This document shows positions 17,928-27,762 of a DNA stretch of 64,000 nucleotides, one piece after another; within the stretch, counting starts at the first letter, position 1; every line of letters starts with the position of its first letter. Source of the DNA: Desulfobulbaceae bacterium (lineage in GTDB: Bacteria > Desulfobacterota > Desulfobulbia > Desulfobulbales > Desulfocapsaceae). The notes under the pieces were generated by a model that saw only the letters and a list, made by a program, of their open reading frames with translations, was not told the DNA's origin and made no database searches. Made by a program: the position numbers and the translations under genes. The stretch is from assembly GCA_024640625.1 (NCBI GenBank), contig JAHEER010000006.1, positions 1 through 64,000 of the forward strand. Reading direction: 5' to 3'.

Positions 17928-20900
17928 GTGCAGGATTTGTTCATCTACACGTCCATACCCAGCACAGTCTGCTGGATGGGGCCATACAACTCCCCAGATT
18001 ACTAAATAAATGTACAGAATACGAGATGGAGGCCGTGGCCGTGACCGATCACGGTGCCATGTACGGCGCTCTCGAATTCTATGACAAGGCCAAAAAAGCA
18101 GGCATCAAGCCCATCGTAGGCTGCGAATTTTACGTAGCCCCAGGCAGTCGGGCAGAAAAGGTGTCGGGAGAGGCGGGCCCCGCCTTTCACCTTATCTTGC
18201 TGGCCATGAACTACCAGGGCTACAGAAACCTGCTGAAGCTGTCGTCGATTGCCCAGTTTGAAGGATTCTACTATCGTCCGCGCATCGACAAGGAACTCCT
18301 GAAGCAATACAGCAATGACCTCATCGCCACGAGCGCCTGCCTCCACGGCGAAGTTCCCTGGCTCATCTCTCACAATCGCTTTGCCGAGGCCCGGGAAAAA
18401 GCCATCGAAATGAAAGAGCTGTTCGGCGATCGGTACTACTTCGAACTTCAGGAAAACGGCATCGAGGAACAACAGACGGTCAACCAGGGACTTATTCGCT
18501 TGAGCCGTGAACTGGGGATAAAACTGCTGGCCACCAACGATTGCCATTACCTGAACAAGGAGGAGGCCCAAGCCCACGATGTACTGCTCTGTATTCAGAC
18601 CGGCAAGACGGTAAACGATCCGAAACGGTTCAAATTCGCCTCCGACGACTTCTATTTCAAGTCACCCGAGGAGATGAAAAAAACCTTCGATTATTGTCCG
18701 GAAGCCCTGGCCAACACCCTTGAGGTAGCGGAGCGCTGCAATCTCGAAATCGAACTGGGCCAATTCCATTTTCCCAACTTCCCCCTGCCCGAGGGAGAGA
18801 CGCTTGAAACGATGTTTGCCAAGGCCTGTCGCCATGGTCTCCAACAGCGCTTTAGTGCAATGAGGAAAAAATCTCCACTGAGTCCGGAGACGGAAACATT
18901 GTACCGGGATCGTCTCAAAAAGGAGATCGATGTCATCATCGAAATGGGATTCCCGGGGTACTTCCTGATCGTTGCGGACTTTATCAACTGGGCCAAGGAC
19001 CAGAAGATTCCGGTCGGCCCAGGACGCGGCTCTGGAGCCGGGAGCCTGGCGGCCTACGCGATGGGTATCACCGATATCGACCCCATTCCCTACGGCCTGA
19101 TTTTCGAACGTTTTCTCAATATAGAGCGTAAATCCATGCCCGATTTCGATATCGATTTCTGCCAGGAACGGCGGGGCGAGGTGCTGGATTACGTGCGCGA
19201 CAAATACGGCGGTAGTGAACATGTGGCCCAGATCATCACTTACGGCTCGATGAAGGCGAGAGGCGTAATCAGAGACGTGGGACGGGCCCTGGATATAGCC
19301 TTCGGCGATGTCGATAAGATAGCCAAGCTGATTCCGGAGGAACTCGGCATTTCCATCGAAAAAGCCATCGCCCAGGAACCCAAACTCACCGAAGCCGCCG
19401 ACCTCGACCCCAGAGTGGCAGAGCTGCTGCGGGTTTCCCGCACCCTCGAGGGACTGGCCAGGCACACTTCCACCCATGCCGCCGGAGTGGTGGTTTCCCC
19501 CCGCCCCATCACCGAATATCTGCCTGTCTGCAAGGGCAAGGATGGGGAAACGATCACCCAGTACGACATGAAATACACCGAAATGACCGGACTCATCAAG
19601 TTCGATTTTCTCGGTCTGAAGACCTTGACGGTGATCAAGAAGGCGCTTGATCACATCAAGAGTGACTGCGGCAAGGAGCTCGACATTTCGACCATTGACA
19701 TGGACGATCTGAAAACCTTCAAGCTGCTCTGCAGTGGTAATTCGCTCGGCATTTTCCAGCTTGAGAGCAGCGGCATGAGAGAATTGCTGGTTGACATGGC
19801 GCCGGAACAGTTCACCGATCTCATCGCCCTGGTCGCCCTCTATCGCCCAGGACCGCTGGAATCGGGCATGGTCAAGGATTTCGTCAACACCAAGCACGGC
19901 CGCCAGGAAGCCAATTACTCGTTGCCCCAGCTCAAACCGATCCTGGAAGAAACCTATGGCGTCATCGTCTACCAGGAACAGGTGATGAAGATCGCCAACG
20001 TGCTGGCCAATTACAGTCTTGGTGATGCGGACATCCTCAGAAGGGCCATGGGTAAAAAAATACCGGAGGTGATGAACCAGGAGAAAGAAAAGTTTATGGC
20101 CGGGGCCCGCGACAACCACATAGATGAAAAAAAGGCCGAGGACATTTTCGAACTGATGGCCAAATTCGCAGGCTACGGATTCAATAAATCACACTCCGCC
20201 GCCTATGCCCTCATCGCCTACCAGACTGCCTATCTCAAAGCCCACTACCCGGCCCAGTTCATGACTGCCCTGCTGTCCTGCGACATGAACAACACCGATA
20301 AGGTTGTCGTCTACATCAATGAATGTCGGGAGCACCACATTGAGGTGCTGCCCCCCGACATCAATGAGAGCGTCCAGGACTTCAGCGTTCACGATGATAA
20401 AATCCGCTTTGGCCTGGCGGCTGTCAAAAACGTCGGCGAGGCGGCTCTCATCAACATCATCAAGGAACGCGAGGAGAACGGCTCCTTCACCTCATTGGTC
20501 GATTTCTGCAACCGCGTCCATTCCAGCAGCGTCAACAACCGGGTTATCGAAAGCCTGATCAAATCTGGCTCGTTCGACTCGCTCGGCTGTAAACGATCCC
20601 AACTGCTTACCATCCTGCCCCAGGCGATGGATCAGGCCAAAGCCCACCAGCGTGATCAGATGAGCGGCCAGATGTCAATATTTAACGTGGCACCGGCCAC
20701 GGCCGACACCCAGGTTGCCGAGATAATTCTTCCTGATATCGATGAATGGGATGAGCTCGAGAAGCTCAAATACGAAAAAGAGACCGTCGGTTTCTATATC
20801 ACCGGCCATCCACTCGATGAACCGCTCGAAGAACTAAGAACTATTACCGATTCGGACATCACCAACCTCCAATTGTTCAACGACGGCCAGCCGGTGAGGA

Positions 20901-21439
20901 TCGGCGGACTCATCCGCACCGTCAAGCAACATAAGAATAAACAGGGAAAACCGATGGCCTTCGTCACCCTGGAAGACGTGCTCGAGTCGGTAGAGATTCT
21001 CGTCTTTCCGGAAACCTACGCCAACTGCTATAAACTGCTCGACAGTACGGAACCGGTGGTCGTCCGCGGAACGGTGCAGAAGAGTGATCAGGGTATAAAG
21101 GTAGTAGCTGAAGAAATAGATTCGCTGCCGGAGGCAAGGCAGAAATACACCCAGGCTGTGCACGCCAGGCTCGAAGCGGACACGGTCAGCAGGATCAGGC
21201 TGGAGGAGCTAAAAGAGCTGCTTTTCAATTATCACGGTTCCTGTCCGTTCTCCTTAACCCTGCACTTTGCCGGTGAGGGAGAAGTCGACGTGGAAATCGA
21301 CAGAAACTTCACGGTTCAACCCTCCAAGGATTTAAGCGTGAGTATCACCGAGCTATTCGGCTACGATCCTCTCAAATTCGAGAAGAAAATAATAGAGCCT
21401 ATACGGCGCAAAAGGAGCTTCAAGCAGCAAACCCATTGA
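17924..21439 (+). CDS. dnaE: DNA polymerase III alpha subunit
   Basis: The 1171-residue replicative polymerase. The N-terminal PHP domain starts at HLHVHTQHSLLDG with its metal-type histidines kept (H9, H11 region and TDHG near 43). The palm aspartates are in PDFDIDF (D407 and D409). The GPGRGSGAGS motif near 365 and the FQLESSGMR motif near 610 are standard. A beta-clamp binding motif QMSIF lies near 916, followed by an OB-fold region with GGLIRTVKQHKNKQGKPM. It begins inside the last codons of a lipoprotein gene (ATGA overlap), an unusual partner. It converges on hslU with an 84-base gap that has no convincing terminator. Confidence 0.97.
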   Translation: MSAGFVHLHVHTQHSLLDGAIQLPRLLNKCTEYEMEAVAVTDHGAMYGALEFYDKAKKAGIKPIVGCEFYVAPGSRAEKVSGEAGPAFHLILLAMNYQGYRNLLKLSSIAQFEGFYYRPRIDKELLKQYSNDLIATSACLHGEVPWLISHNRFAEAREKAIEMKELFGDRYYFELQENGIEEQQTVNQGLIRLSRELGIKLLATNDCHYLNKEEAQAHDVLLCIQTGKTVNDPKRFKFASDDFYFKSPEEMKKTFDYCPEALANTLEVAERCNLEIELGQFHFPNFPLPEGETLETMFAKACRHGLQQRFSAMRKKSPLSPETETLYRDRLKKEIDVIIEMGFPGYFLIVADFINWAKDQKIPVGPGRGSGAGSLAAYAMGITDIDPIPYGLIFERFLNIERKSMPDFDIDFCQERRGEVLDYVRDKYGGSEHVAQIITYGSMKARGVIRDVGRALDIAFGDVDKIAKLIPEELGISIEKAIAQEPKLTEAADLDPRVAELLRVSRTLEGLARHTSTHAAGVVVSPRPITEYLPVCKGKDGETITQYDMKYTEMTGLIKFDFLGLKTLTVIKKALDHIKSDCGKELDISTIDMDDLKTFKLLCSGNSLGIFQLESSGMRELLVDMAPEQFTDLIALVALYRPGPLESGMVKDFVNTKHGRQEANYSLPQLKPILEETYGVIVYQEQVMKIANVLANYSLGDADILRRAMGKKIPEVMNQEKEKFMAGARDNHIDEKKAEDIFELMAKFAGYGFNKSHSAAYALIAYQTAYLKAHYPAQFMTALLSCDMNNTDKVVVYINECREHHIEVLPPDINESVQDFSVHDDKIRFGLAAVKNVGEAALINIIKEREENGSFTSLVDFCNRVHSSSVNNRVIESLIKSGSFDSLGCKRSQLLTILPQAMDQAKAHQRDQMSGQMSIFNVAPATADTQVAEIILPDIDEWDELEKLKYEKETVGFYITGHPLDEPLEELRTITDSDITNLQLFNDGQPVRIGGLIRTVKQHKNKQGKPMAFVTLEDVLESVEILVFPETYANCYKLLDSTEPVVVRGTVQKSDQGIKVVAEEIDSLPEARQKYTQAVHARLEADTVSRIRLEELKELLFNYHGSCPFSLTLHFAGEGEVDVEIDRNFTVQPSKDLSVSITELFGYDPLKFEKKIIEPIRRKRSFKQQTH

Positions 21440-21523
21440 GCTCTGTCGTTGCAGAGGTGGTCTCTCTGTCGGGACCTGACTGCCGCTCGCTCGGCATTAC
21501 AAGCCCACTACAAGCCACCTTCT

Positions 21524-22936
21524 CTAGAGAATAAATCTGCTCAGATCCTGATCCTCTGCTATATTCTTGAGCTGAGCACGCACATAGTCTGCTGTGATCT
21601 CTATTGCCTGCTCCGCTTTTTCAGAGGCGTCGAAAGACAAGTCGTCAAGCACCCGTTCCATAATGGTGTGCAGCCGGCGAGCGCCAATTTCCTCTGTATT
21701 TTCATTCACTTCGACGGCAATCCTGGCCATTTCCTCAATGGCACCCTCAGAAAAAGAGAGTTCAATTCCCTCGGTTTCCATCAAGGCAGTGTACTGTTTG
21801 GTGAGCGCATTTTCGGGTTCGGTGAGAATTCTGACAAATTCGTCCTTGCCCAGTGATTCGAGTTCTACCCGGATGGGGAAGCGGCCCTGAAGTTCAGGCA
21901 CCAGATCCGAAGGTTTACTCACATAAAAAGCACCCGAGGCGATGAACAGGATATGATCGGTTTTCACCATGCCGTGCTTGGTATTGACGGTTGCCCCCTC
22001 GACGATGGGAAGCAGGTCTCGCTGTACTCCTTCACGGGAGACATCCGGCCCGAGGGTGCCCTGGCGGCTGGCAATTTTATCGATTTCATCAAGAAAAATA
22101 ATGCCCGATTCCTCGGTACGCCGCAGGGCCTCCTTGAGTACTTTGTCCCGGTCGACCAAGCGTTCCATTTCCTGCTGTTTGAGTGCCTCCATTGCCTCAG
22201 GAACTTTGAGTTTTCGCTCCTTTTTCTTGCGCGGAAACATCTTGCTGAAGGCATCCTGGAGGTTGGACTGCATGTCTTCCAGCCCCGAGGTCGTCATGAT
22301 CTCAACCATGGGCGCAGACTTGGCCTCATCGAGCACTACATCCAGCTCCCTGGAATCAAACTTTCCTTGTCTGAGCATGGTGCGAATCTTCTCCCTGGTG
22401 GATGATTCATGCTCCTGGGTAGCCGGGGTAGAGGTTTCATCGCTGGTAACCAGGGTAAAGGATTTATCTCCTCCAGGACCATTATCGGACAGCGGGCCTG
22501 GCCGATCCGGTGATGGCGGCAGCAGAAGATCGAGTATTTTATCCTCGGCATGGGCTTCGGCCATGCCTTCCACCCGTTTCTTTTCCTCTTCTTTGACCAT
22601 GTTGATGGCAATTTCAACCAGGTCTCGTATCATCGACTCGACATCCCTGCCCACGTACCCCACTTCGGTGAACTTGGATGCTTCAACCTTGAGAAACGGC
22701 GATTCGGCAAGTATCGCCAGACGTCTGGCAATCTCGGTTTTACCCACTCCGGTGGGCCCGATCATGATGATGTTTTTGGGAGCAATTTCCTCCCTCAACG
22801 GAGGTTGAACCTGACGCCTGCGCCAGCGGTTTCTCAAGGCAATGGCAACGGAGCGCTTGGCATCGCCCTGGCCGACGATATACTTATCCAGCGCGGCGAC
22901 AGTCTCGCGCGGGGTCAATGACTGAATTTTTTTCAT
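21524..22936 (-). CDS. hslU: HslU (ClpY) ATPase subunit of the HslUV protease
   Basis: About 470 residues, standard for HslU, the AAA+ unfoldase that feeds proteins to HslV. The Walker A motif GPTGVGKTE is near residue 60 and Walker [12 protein letters not shown] near 275. The N-terminal [11 protein letters not shown] and the C-terminal [12 protein letters not shown] (sensor region) are clear. The I domain (about 110-240) carries an acidic, proline-rich linker. The C-terminus ends LSRFIL, the tail that docks into HslV. The start at ATG 22936 overlaps the hslV stop by four bases; the longer reading frame upstream lies within hslV. Part of xerC-hslV-hslU, the same order as codV-clpQ-clpY in Bacillus. 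Confidence 0.97.
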   Translation of the reverse strand: MKKIQSLTPRETVAALDKYIVGQGDAKRSVAIALRNRWRRRQVQPPLREEIAPKNIIMIGPTGVGKTEIARRLAILAESPFLKVEASKFTEVGYVGRDVESMIRDLVEIAINMVKEEEKKRVEGMAEAHAEDKILDLLLPPSPDRPGPLSDNGPGGDKSFTLVTSDETSTPATQEHESSTREKIRTMLRQGKFDSRELDVVLDEAKSAPMVEIMTTSGLEDMQSNLQDAFSKMFPRKKKERKLKVPEAMEALKQQEMERLVDRDKVLKEALRRTEESGIIFLDEIDKIASRQGTLGPDVSREGVQRDLLPIVEGATVNTKHGMVKTDHILFIASGAFYVSKPSDLVPELQGRFPIRVELESLGKDEFVRILTEPENALTKQYTALMETEGIELSFSEGAIEEMARIAVEVNENTEEIGARRLHTIMERVLDDLSFDASEKAEQAIEITADYVRAQLKNIAEDQDLSRFIL

Positions 22937-23463
22937 AGTGTTTCCAGAATAATTTCCTGATTGCTGTAAATGCAGATCGATCCTGCTATTTCCATGGCGG
23001 TGCGGCATATTTCTTCGGCATCAAGTTGGCTTTTCTGGACCAGGGCTAGAGCCGCGGCCTGGGCGAAAGGCCCGCCAGAACCAATGGCCAGGACACCCGT
23101 ATCGGGTTCAATGACGTCACCGGTTCCCGAAATAAGCAGGCTGTGATCTTTATCCACGGCTATAAGCATGGCCTCGAGCCTCCTGAGCATGCGATCCGTT
23201 CGCCACTCCTTGGCAAGTTCCACCGCTGAGCGCATGAGATTGCCGTTATACTGCTCAAGTTTAGCCTCGAATTTATCAAACAGCGTGAAGGCATCGGCGG
23301 TGGCGCCGGCAAAGCCGCAGACAACCTGATCATGGTAAAGTCTGCGCACCTTTCTGGCATTGTGCTTGATAACAGTATTGCCCAGCGAAACCTGCCCGTC
23401 TCCGGCGACAACAACCTGGCCCTGGTGTCGTACAGAGAGAATTGTGGTTGATTTTATGGTCAT
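22933..23463 (-). CDS. hslV: HslV (ClpQ) peptidase subunit
   Basis: A 176-residue threonine peptidase. E. coli HslV begins MTTIVSV; here five residues (MTIKS) precede the matching TTILSV, so Thr6 should become the N-terminal nucleophile after removal of a short propeptide. [24 protein letters not shown] and [11 protein letters not shown] are conserved family blocks. AGGAG lies eight bases before the ATG. It overlaps hslU by four bases and follows xerC by 27 bases. Confidence 0.97.
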   Translation of the reverse strand: MTIKSTTILSVRHQGQVVVAGDGQVSLGNTVIKHNARKVRRLYHDQVVCGFAGATADAFTLFDKFEAKLEQYNGNLMRSAVELAKEWRTDRMLRRLEAMLIAVDKDHSLLISGTGDVIEPDTGVLAIGSGGPFAQAAALALVQKSQLDAEEICRTAMEIAGSICIYSNQEIILETL

Positions 23464-23490
23464 TCGTAAAACTCCTGGTAATTAGCATTA

Positions 23491-24417
23491 TCAGCTTTTG
23501 CGCCTGGCATCACCAAGCGGGTGCGACGTATCATAGATGCGACTGATATGATCCAGAGTCAGGTGGGTATATTTCTGGGTAGTGGATAAGCTGGCGTGTC
23601 CCAGCAATTCCTGCACCGAGCGCAGGTCTGCACCCATTTCCAGGAGATGGGTGGCAAACGAATGCCGCAGGGCATGGGGAGTCACGGGAGTCTGAATGCC
23701 CGCTCTCTGGCCATAATTATCAACAAACCTTTCAACGCTTCTGGTGGTCAACCGACCACCACGGTTATTCAAGAACAGCGCCTGGTCATCAACCTCTTTT
23801 CCAGCTGCCAAGCGGGCGCCGAGGACCGCCACGCGCTCGCCCCGCTGATAGGCGGAAATAGCCTCCACGGCAGGCCGTCCCACAGGGACCAGTCGCTCCT
23901 TGTTTCCTTTGCCCCTCACCCTAAGCATTTCACCTTTCAAATCAAGATCGTCGAGGTCTGCAGCCACCAGTTCAGCAACACGTATTCCGGTTGAGTAGAG
24001 CAATTCCAGAATGGCACTGTCCCGGTGTTTGAATCGATCCGATTCATCTGGGGCATCGAGAAGCGCAAAAACCTGATCCACAGTGAGAAAATTGGGTATG
24101 GATCTGCCGACTTTAGGACCGGAAATATTGTCGATTGGATTAGCGGTGATGAGGGATTGACGCTGCAGAAATCTGAAAAAAGAGCGCAGGGAAGACAATT
24201 TTCTCGCCACAGTGGAACCACTGTTGCGACCATGCAGTCCAATAATGAATTTTCTGATATCAGCTGGGGAAAGCGATTCGATTTGCACCGCTTCATCAAG
24301 CTGGGCGCTGAACTCCTGAAGGTCTCGTCGATATCCGGTGAGGGTATGGGGGGAGTAGCCTTTTTCGTTTTCCAGCCAGCGGCAGAACAGAGAGATAGCA
24401 TCTGCTAGCTTCATCAT
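23491..24417 (-). CDS. xerC: Tyrosine recombinase XerC
   Basis: About 308 residues, normal for XerC/XerD, which resolve chromosome dimers at dif. An N-terminal SAM-like core-binding domain (residues 1 to about 85) precedes the catalytic domain. Catalytic residues can be seen: the first Arg in STGIRVAEL, the Lys region in GKGNKERLVP, HALRHSFATHLL with His and Arg, the GHASLSTTQKYTH block, and the Tyr in TQKYTH. The ORF could be read from 24519, but the doublet ATG at 24417/24414 has AGGA just upstream and gives the usual N-terminus. It heads xerC-hslV-hslU. The position next to hslVU favours XerC over XerD; dif is not seen here. Confidence 0.9.
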   Translation of the reverse strand: MMKLADAISLFCRWLENEKGYSPHTLTGYRRDLQEFSAQLDEAVQIESLSPADIRKFIIGLHGRNSGSTVARKLSSLRSFFRFLQRQSLITANPIDNISGPKVGRSIPNFLTVDQVFALLDAPDESDRFKHRDSAILELLYSTGIRVAELVAADLDDLDLKGEMLRVRGKGNKERLVPVGRPAVEAISAYQRGERVAVLGARLAAGKEVDDQALFLNNRGGRLTTRSVERFVDNYGQRAGIQTPVTPHALRHSFATHLLEMGADLRSVQELLGHASLSTTQKYTHLTLDHISRIYDTSHPLGDARRKS

Positions 24418-24467
24418 TAATCCTGATCTTCCTGGTTGGCTCGTATTGTAGAGGCTGGAATCAGATC

Positions 24468-24497
24468 TTGCACTACTGTCAAATGGTGTACTATATT
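24468..24497 (+). promoter_or_regulatory. Promoter for xseB-ispA-dxs
   Basis: TTGCAC (24468-24473) and TATATT (24492-24497) lie 18 bases apart on the plus strand. The predicted start is near 24504, about 70 bases before xseB. It overlaps the opposing xerC promoter. Confidence 0.5.
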
Positions 24498-24505
24498 CAG
24501 CGACC

Positions 24506-24533
24506 AGTATAACCAGCAATGGTTGTTTTTCAA
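24506..24533 (-). promoter_or_regulatory. Promoter for xerC-hslV-hslU
   Basis: On the minus strand, TTGAAA (24533-24528) and TATACT (24511-24506) lie 16 bases apart, each one base off consensus. The predicted start, near 24499, falls on the -10 box of the plus-strand promoter, so the two probably cannot be occupied together. Confidence 0.5.
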
Positions 24534-24573
24534 TCCATGGAGATAATTAAGGAAGGGTTGTCTACCCTGAATT

Positions 24574-24807
24574 ATGGCTAAGAAAACATTCGAATCTGCT
24601 CTCGCGCGGCTGGAACAGATTACCCAAGAGCTGGAGAGCGGTGATCTGAGTCTGGAGGCCAGTCTAAAAAAATTCGACGAAGGCATTAAGCTGACGGAAT
24701 TTTGCAACGCCAGATTGAGCGAAGCGCGCACCAAAGTGGAAATCCTGCTTGAAAAAAACGGCCGCCTCAAGGCCGAACCCTTCGATCAGTCCGAGAATGG
24801 AGATTAA
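24574..24807 (+). CDS. xseB: Exodeoxyribonuclease VII small subunit
   Basis: A 77-residue protein with the typical two-helix XseB pattern: [28 protein letters not shown], read as FE-x-ALxRLExI (residues 4-15) and [15 protein letters not shown] (28 onward), then CxxxLxEAxxKVE. It pairs with XseA (not in the window) to degrade single-stranded DNA. The ribosome site GGAAGG is 16 bases from the ATG, but a small hairpin (24554-24568) between them shortens the effective distance or masks the site. Its end overlaps ispA by 11 bases. The order xseB-ispA-dxs is common in proteobacteria. Confidence 0.93.
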   Translation: MAKKTFESALARLEQITQELESGDLSLEASLKKFDEGIKLTEFCNARLSEARTKVEILLEKNGRLKAEPFDQSENGD

Positions 24808-25690
24808 AGAGTACCTGAGCGACAAGAAGCGACTGGTAGAAGACAAGCTCGATTCGCTTATGCTCGCTGCAGAAGGACCGTTCAGCGGCCATATTGAGGC
24901 TATGCGCTATAGTCTCTTTGCAGGCGGAAAAAGGGTTAGACCGATTCTCTGCCTGGCTTCAGCCGAGGCTGTCACCAATGACCCGGCGCTGCGTGACGAG
25001 GCACTGATCATTGGCTGCGCACTTGAGTGCATCCACACCTATTCATTGATCCATGACGATCTTCCGGCCATGGACGATGACCAACTGAGGCGGGGTAAAC
25101 CAACCAATCACATGCTCCACGGCGAAGCCGGTGCGATTCTCGCCGGAGACGGTCTGCTGACTTTTGCCTTCGAGCTGCTTGCCAGGCCGGCCACGGCCAT
25201 CAGTACAACCACTCAGGTCAAAATCATTCGACTGGTCGCCGAGGCTGCCGGCCCCTTGGGCATGGTCGGCGGACAGGCACTCGATATTGCCGGAGAGAAC
25301 TCCAGCTATCCATTCGAACACCTGCAGACCATCCATCGCTCCAAAACCGGAGCATTAATTCGCTGTGCCGTACAAACCGGAGCGCTTGCCGGGGGTGCAA
25401 ACTCTGAACAGATGCAACAACTTACCAGCTACGGAGAAGCGATCGGCCTGGCCTTTCAGATTGTCGATGACTTGCTCGACGCAACCTCAACAACTGAAGT
25501 GCTGGGTAAATCCGCAGGGTCCGATCAGATCAGGGGAAAAGCCACCTATCCAGCCTTTTTCGGTATTGAAAAGACAAGAAATCTGGCCCGAAACGCGGTC
25601 GAGCAGGCAACCCAGGCGCTCGCCGGCTTCGATGCGCCAGCAGCCCCGCTCGTGCAGCTTGCCGAGTACATCTATGCCAGAACCTACTAA
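24797..25690 (+). CDS. ispA: Polyprenyl synthetase (farnesyl/geranyl diphosphate synthase)
   Basis: A 297-residue trans-isoprenyl diphosphate synthase that joins IPP to allylic diphosphates. The first aspartate-rich motif is DDLPAMDDD (about residue 86) and the second is DDLLD (about 225). GGKRVRPIL near 39 and GGQALDIAG near 157 are family blocks. The start at ATG 24797 gives the usual N-terminus; an in-frame ATG at 24749 would lie deep within xseB. Product chain length is most likely C15, judged from the two small residues allowed before the first motif and the gene order, but C20 cannot be excluded. Confidence 0.93.
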   Translation: MEIKEYLSDKKRLVEDKLDSLMLAAEGPFSGHIEAMRYSLFAGGKRVRPILCLASAEAVTNDPALRDEALIIGCALECIHTYSLIHDDLPAMDDDQLRRGKPTNHMLHGEAGAILAGDGLLTFAFELLARPATAISTTTQVKIIRLVAEAAGPLGMVGGQALDIAGENSSYPFEHLQTIHRSKTGALIRCAVQTGALAGGANSEQMQQLTSYGEAIGLAFQIVDDLLDATSTTEVLGKSAGSDQIRGKATYPAFFGIEKTRNLARNAVEQATQALAGFDAPAAPLVQLAEYIYARTY

Positions 25691-25804
25691 GACAACCACC
25701 CGAGATCATTAATTTCCCGCACTTCCTGCACATTTTGATTTGCTGATTTTTTTTACTGATTATTGTATAGCAGTTCGATCAACTACTTCGTGGACAATGA
25801 TTAG

Positions 25805-27709
25805 ATGCTGTTACCTTCGACAACAACAAGCAGACAGGCACATATTCTCGAGAAAATTGACAGTCCCAGGGATATTCGCCTCCTGCACAAATCCGATCTG
25901 GATCTGCTGGCCGAGGAGATTCGTGATTTTCTGATAGGCTCGGTGGCCAACACCGGCGGCCACCTGGGTCCCAGTCTTGGGGTTGTGGAGCTTACCCTGG
26001 CGCTGCATTATGTGTTCAACACCCCGGTCGACAAATTAATCTGGGATGTGGGCCACCAGAGCTATGCCCACAAACTGATCACCGGTCGCCGGGACAGATT
26101 CCACACCCTGCGCCAATACCAGGGGATCAGCGGTTTTCCCAAAGTGAGCGAGAGTGAGTACGATACCTTCGAAACGGGTCATTCATCCACTTCGATTTCG
26201 GCGGCTCTGGGGATGGCCTTGGCCAAGGATCTCAGAGATGATCCTGCCAAGACCATTGCCGTGATTGGCGATGGTTCCATGACCGCCGGAATGGCCTTTG
26301 AGGCCCTCAACCAGGCCGGCGACATCAACAAAGATCTTATCGTCGTCCTCAATGACAACGAGATGTCCATATCGCCAAACGTTGGCGCTTTGAGCAGTTT
26401 TCTGAGTCGTAAACTGACCGGCCGGACAATGCGCCGTCTCAAGGACCATCTTGTGGAGCGGCTGGGCCAGCTCTCCAATGTCGGCGAAAATATCCTCACC
26501 GTTCTGAAAAAAAGTGAAGACAGTTTCAAAAGTTTTTTCACTCCGGGAATGCTTTTCGAAGCCCTAAAATTTGATTACGTGGGCCCTCTCAACGGCCATA
26601 ATCTGGAAGAACTGATCGAAACCTTTGAAACGGTAAGGGATACCCAGCAGGGCCCCGTCTTGATCCATGTCCTCACCACCAAAGGCAAAGGCTATGCACC
26701 GGCCGAGAAGGACCCCGGCCTGTTCCACGGAATTGGACCCTTCGAATCGGAAACCGGCAAATCAAAAGGAAGCGGTGGATCGATATCCTACACCAAGGTG
26801 TTTGGTGATACGCTTACGGAAATCGCCAAAACCGACGATACCATAGTTGCCATTTCAGCCGCCATGGTGGCCGGAACCGGATTAAGCAAATTTGCGCACA
26901 CCTACCCGGATCGATTCTTCGACGTCGGTATCGCCGAGCAGCATGCGGTCACCTTCGCCGCCGGCCTGGCCAGTGAAGGGTTTCATCCGGTGGTGGCGAT
27001 CTACTCAACCTTTTTCCAACGGGCCTACGATCAGATCATTCATGATGTCTGTATACCCAATCTGCCGGTAACCCTGGCAATTGACCGAGCTGGCGTCGTC
27101 GGCGCCGATGGACCGACGCACCACGGTGTATTCGATCTGAGCTTTCTGAGAATCATCCCCAATCTGATAATGATGGCTCCCAAAGACGAGGAGGAACTCA
27201 GGCATATGCTCTACACCTCCATCAATCATGGAGGGCCTTCTGCCTTGCGTTACCCAAGGGGCTGCGGAGAAAATGTCGAGCTCGGGTCAGAGCTGGTAAA
27301 GCTGCCCATAGGGCGGGGTGAATTGCTGCGCGATGGAGCAGATATTCTTTTATTGCCCATCGGCAACCGGGTGCATCCAGCCCTGCGCGCGGCCCGGGGA
27401 CTAGAAAAACTGGGAATCGATGCGGCGGTCATCAACCCCCGCTTTATCAAACCTCTGGACATGGAACTGATCTGTGACCTGGCGGCATCTACCGGCAGGG
27501 TCATCACCATTGAGGACAACGTCAGGCAGGGCGGGTTTGGCACCAGTGTGCTGGAATTATTCAGCCGCTGCGGGCTTTCGGTGAAGACCAGCCTGCTCGC
27601 TCACCCGGACCGCTTTATCGAACAAGGTCCCCAGAAGACCCTGTGGCGCAACAGCTCGATCAATTCGGTGGCCATCACCGAGGCGGCGCTGCAGCTCATG
27701 AACCGCTGA
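25805..27709 (+). CDS. dxs: 1-deoxy-D-xylulose-5-phosphate synthase
   Basis: A 634-residue thiamine-diphosphate enzyme that makes DXP from pyruvate and glyceraldehyde 3-phosphate, the entry step of the MEP isoprenoid pathway. The thiamine-binding motif GDGSMTAGMAFEALNQAG starts near residue 153; DVGHQSYAHK near 80, the GLASEGFHPVVAIYSTF block (as GLASEG), and the DRAGVVGADGPTHHG motif near 425 are present. It follows ispA after 114 bases, a gap with a run of eight T but no stem, so cotranscription with xseB-ispA is likely. No good ribosome site is seen. It converges on the epimerase gene. Confidence 0.96.
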   Translation: MLLPSTTTSRQAHILEKIDSPRDIRLLHKSDLDLLAEEIRDFLIGSVANTGGHLGPSLGVVELTLALHYVFNTPVDKLIWDVGHQSYAHKLITGRRDRFHTLRQYQGISGFPKVSESEYDTFETGHSSTSISAALGMALAKDLRDDPAKTIAVIGDGSMTAGMAFEALNQAGDINKDLIVVLNDNEMSISPNVGALSSFLSRKLTGRTMRRLKDHLVERLGQLSNVGENILTVLKKSEDSFKSFFTPGMLFEALKFDYVGPLNGHNLEELIETFETVRDTQQGPVLIHVLTTKGKGYAPAEKDPGLFHGIGPFESETGKSKGSGGSISYTKVFGDTLTEIAKTDDTIVAISAAMVAGTGLSKFAHTYPDRFFDVGIAEQHAVTFAAGLASEGFHPVVAIYSTFFQRAYDQIIHDVCIPNLPVTLAIDRAGVVGADGPTHHGVFDLSFLRIIPNLIMMAPKDEEELRHMLYTSINHGGPSALRYPRGCGENVELGSELVKLPIGRGELLRDGADILLLPIGNRVHPALRAARGLEKLGIDAAVINPRFIKPLDMELICDLAASTGRVITIEDNVRQGGFGTSVLELFSRCGLSVKTSLLAHPDRFIEQGPQKTLWRNSSINSVAITEAALQLMNR

Positions 27710-27762
27710 GCAGCCCGCTTCTGCACTATTCCCATTCGCTGATTATCACGCTGCGCTCTCAG

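Noticed and set aside
18662-20119. Long minus-strand ORF (485 codons) opposite dnaE
   Set aside because: It mirrors the codon pattern of dnaE, has no family motifs and no ribosome site. It is a shadow ORF.
21440-21523. Terminator between convergent dnaE and hslU
   Set aside because: Only a five-base stem with a seven-base loop and no T-run on either strand.
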